Positions 8,663-9,536 of a stretch of DNA of 9,536 nt are shown here, piece after piece. The stretch lies in contig JAVBPM010000048.1 of NCBI GenBank assembly GCA_031549605.1, forward strand, positions 1-9,536. The letters are read 5' to 3'. Origin of the DNA: WRAI01 sp031549605 (lineage in GTDB: Bacteria; Bacillota; Clostridia; Oscillospirales; UBA929). Numbering within the stretch: the first letter of the stretch is position 1; the number at the start of each line of letters is the position of its first letter. A model generated the notes under the pieces. The model did not search any database, was not told the DNA's origin, and worked only from the letters and a program-made list of their open reading frames with translations. Made by a program: the position numbers and the translations under genes.

Positions 8663-9476
8663 AATAGTCACCGATTCGACCGTCTGCATCAAGCGCGCCG
8701 AAGCGCAGACACAGGGGCTTACCGTCATCGGCGTCGGCTACGGCTCGCCGCACCGCACCTTTCAGGAATCCTACTCCGACACCAACGGCGACTTTGAGTC
8801 GCTGCTCAAGCAAAACAAGGAGCTGACCACCAGTCAGCCCCACCCCGCCGCCTTTCTCAGCTGCTTCAACGATCTGACAGGCGCCGGACATCAGGTGCTC
8901 TGCCTGACGCTGTCGTCACGGCTCAGCGGCACCTACAGCGCGGCCTACACCGCCGCGCAGCAGTGCGGTGCCAACGATATCGCCATTGTCGACAGCCAGG
9001 CCACCGCCGGTGGGCTCTATCTGCTGGTGCTGCAAGCACAGCGCCTAATTGCACAGGGCAACACACTGGAGCACGTCGTGACAGCACTGAACGCCATGCG
9101 CGACAAGGTGTCTATGATTTTCTCGGTCGACGACATGACCCGGCTACGCAAAAGCCGCCGCATCGGCTTTGTGCGCATGAGCGTTGGCTCAATGCTCAAC
9201 ATCAAGCCGCTGCTGCGCTGTCAAAACGGCGGCGTCGTGTCCGACGGTGTGGCGCGCGGTAACGCCGAAATCATCCGTCGCCTGACCCGCGACCTGCCCG
9301 ACAGCACGGGCGACATCGTCGTCAACTACGTCGGCAGCCACAGACAGGCCGCCAACATCTATACCATTATCAAAGACAAGTACCCCGACCGCGCCATCCA
9401 TTTGCAAAAGCTGGGACCGGTACTGGCCACCCACCTCGGACTCGAGGTCGTCGCTGTTTGCTGTCTGCTGCGCTGA
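8655..9476 (+). CDS. DegV-family fatty-acid-binding protein (FakB-like)
   Basis: DegV proteins are two-domain cytoplasmic proteins that bind a fatty acid. In Bacillota the FakB members present exogenous fatty acids to the kinase FakA for phosphorylation. This product has 273 residues, close to the usual 280. Family blocks are visible in order: IVTDST (4-9), TTSQPHPAAF (58-67), LTLSSRLSGTYSAA (84-97), IVDSQATAGG (111-120), FSVDDMTRL (156-164), GSMLNIKPLL (178-187) and GPVLATHLG (254-262). Thr/Ser59-60, Ser91 and His260 sit where FakB proteins hold the lipid carboxylate. The YLKRGGRI element common in the family reads RLRKSRRI (163-170). The ATG at 8655 is preferred: the upstream open frame lies in accA, and GGGGTG (8645-8650) precedes this start. 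It overlaps accA by 8 bases and ends just before the terminator, so it belongs to the operon. DegV membership is firm; a FakB role is inferred, since no fakA is visible. Confidence 0.88.
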   Translation: MIKIVTDSTVCIKRAEAQTQGLTVIGVGYGSPHRTFQESYSDTNGDFESLLKQNKELTTSQPHPAAFLSCFNDLTGAGHQVLCLTLSSRLSGTYSAAYTAAQQCGANDIAIVDSQATAGGLYLLVLQAQRLIAQGNTLEHVVTALNAMRDKVSMIFSVDDMTRLRKSRRIGFVRMSVGSMLNIKPLLRCQNGGVVSDGVARGNAEIIRRLTRDLPDSTGDIVVNYVGSHRQAANIYTIIKDKYPDRAIHLQKLGPVLATHLGLEVVAVCCLLR

Positions 9477-9485
9477 CCAGTCCTC

Positions 9486-9528
9486 ATAAAAACATACCCC
9501 GACCTGACCGGTCGGGGGATGTTTTTAT
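9486..9528 (+). terminator. Intrinsic (rho-independent) terminator of the FAS operon
   Basis: Two 19-base arms (9486-9504 and 9510-9528) are inverted repeats with a single A/G mismatch (9496 opposite 9518) and a 5-base loop TGACC. The GC core CCCCGACC/GGTCGGGG is flanked by AAAAA on the left and TTTTT on the right, giving the T-tract after the hairpin. It starts 9 bases after the DegV-family stop codon. Because the A- and T-tracts mirror each other, it could also stop transcription arriving from the opposite side. It marks the 3' end of the whole operon. Confidence 0.93.
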
Positions 9529-9536
9529 CTGTTGTC

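Noticed and set aside
7622..8728. Minus-strand open frame of 368 codons opposite accD, accA and the DegV gene
   Set aside because: It spans three conserved plus-strand genes and has biased composition without motifs.

Overview
The window is one continuous plus-strand operon for type II fatty acid synthesis (FAS-II). It runs from a fabH cut by the left edge to an intrinsic terminator about 10 bases before the right edge. The gene order is fabH-acpP-fabK-fabD-fabG-fabF-accB-fabZ-accC-accD-accA, the arrangement known from streptococci and many Clostridia. A DegV-family gene is added at the 3' end. The use of FabK as enoyl reductase, separate compact AccD and AccA subunits, the gene order and strong GC-rich codon bias together suggest a high-GC Clostridia-type member of the Bacillota, perhaps of the Oscillospiraceae kind. 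The organism assignment is inference; no rRNA or marker gene is present.

Layout: fabH (condensing enzyme III, 3' part, 2-715) is followed by a 48-base AT-rich spacer with the strongest ribosome binding site of the window, then acpP (764-976). Next come fabK (985-1932), fabD (1920-2825), fabG (2819-3559) and fabF (3572-4807), the reductase, transacylase and condensing genes. The third block is accB (4815-5255), fabZ (5264-5680), accC (5684-7036), accD (7041-7895) and accA (7892-8662), which encodes all four parts of acetyl-CoA carboxylase with the dehydratase inserted. A DegV-family gene (8655-9476) overlaps the end of accA, and a 19-bp hairpin with a T-tract (9486-9528) closes the unit. Apart from the fabH-acpP spacer, no gap between genes exceeds 12 bases, and four junctions overlap (13, 7, 4 and 8 bases), so translational coupling is likely.

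Together the genes make a nearly complete pathway. AccABCD produces malonyl-CoA and FabD loads malonate onto AcpP. FabH starts the chain, FabF extends it, and FabG, FabZ and FabK carry out ketoreduction, dehydration and enoyl reduction. Biotin ligase, ACP synthase, a pathway regulator (FabT or FapR type) and any gene for unsaturated fatty acids are not visible here. All catalytic residues I looked for are present, and I see no frameshift, insertion sequence, CRISPR array, tRNA or rRNA.

Most of the window is ordinary core metabolism. The point most worth a second look is the DegV/FakB-like gene coupled to accA, because DegV proteins bind fatty acids and in Bacillota can feed exogenous fatty acids to the FakA kinase. 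I found no clear evidence of an undescribed system.
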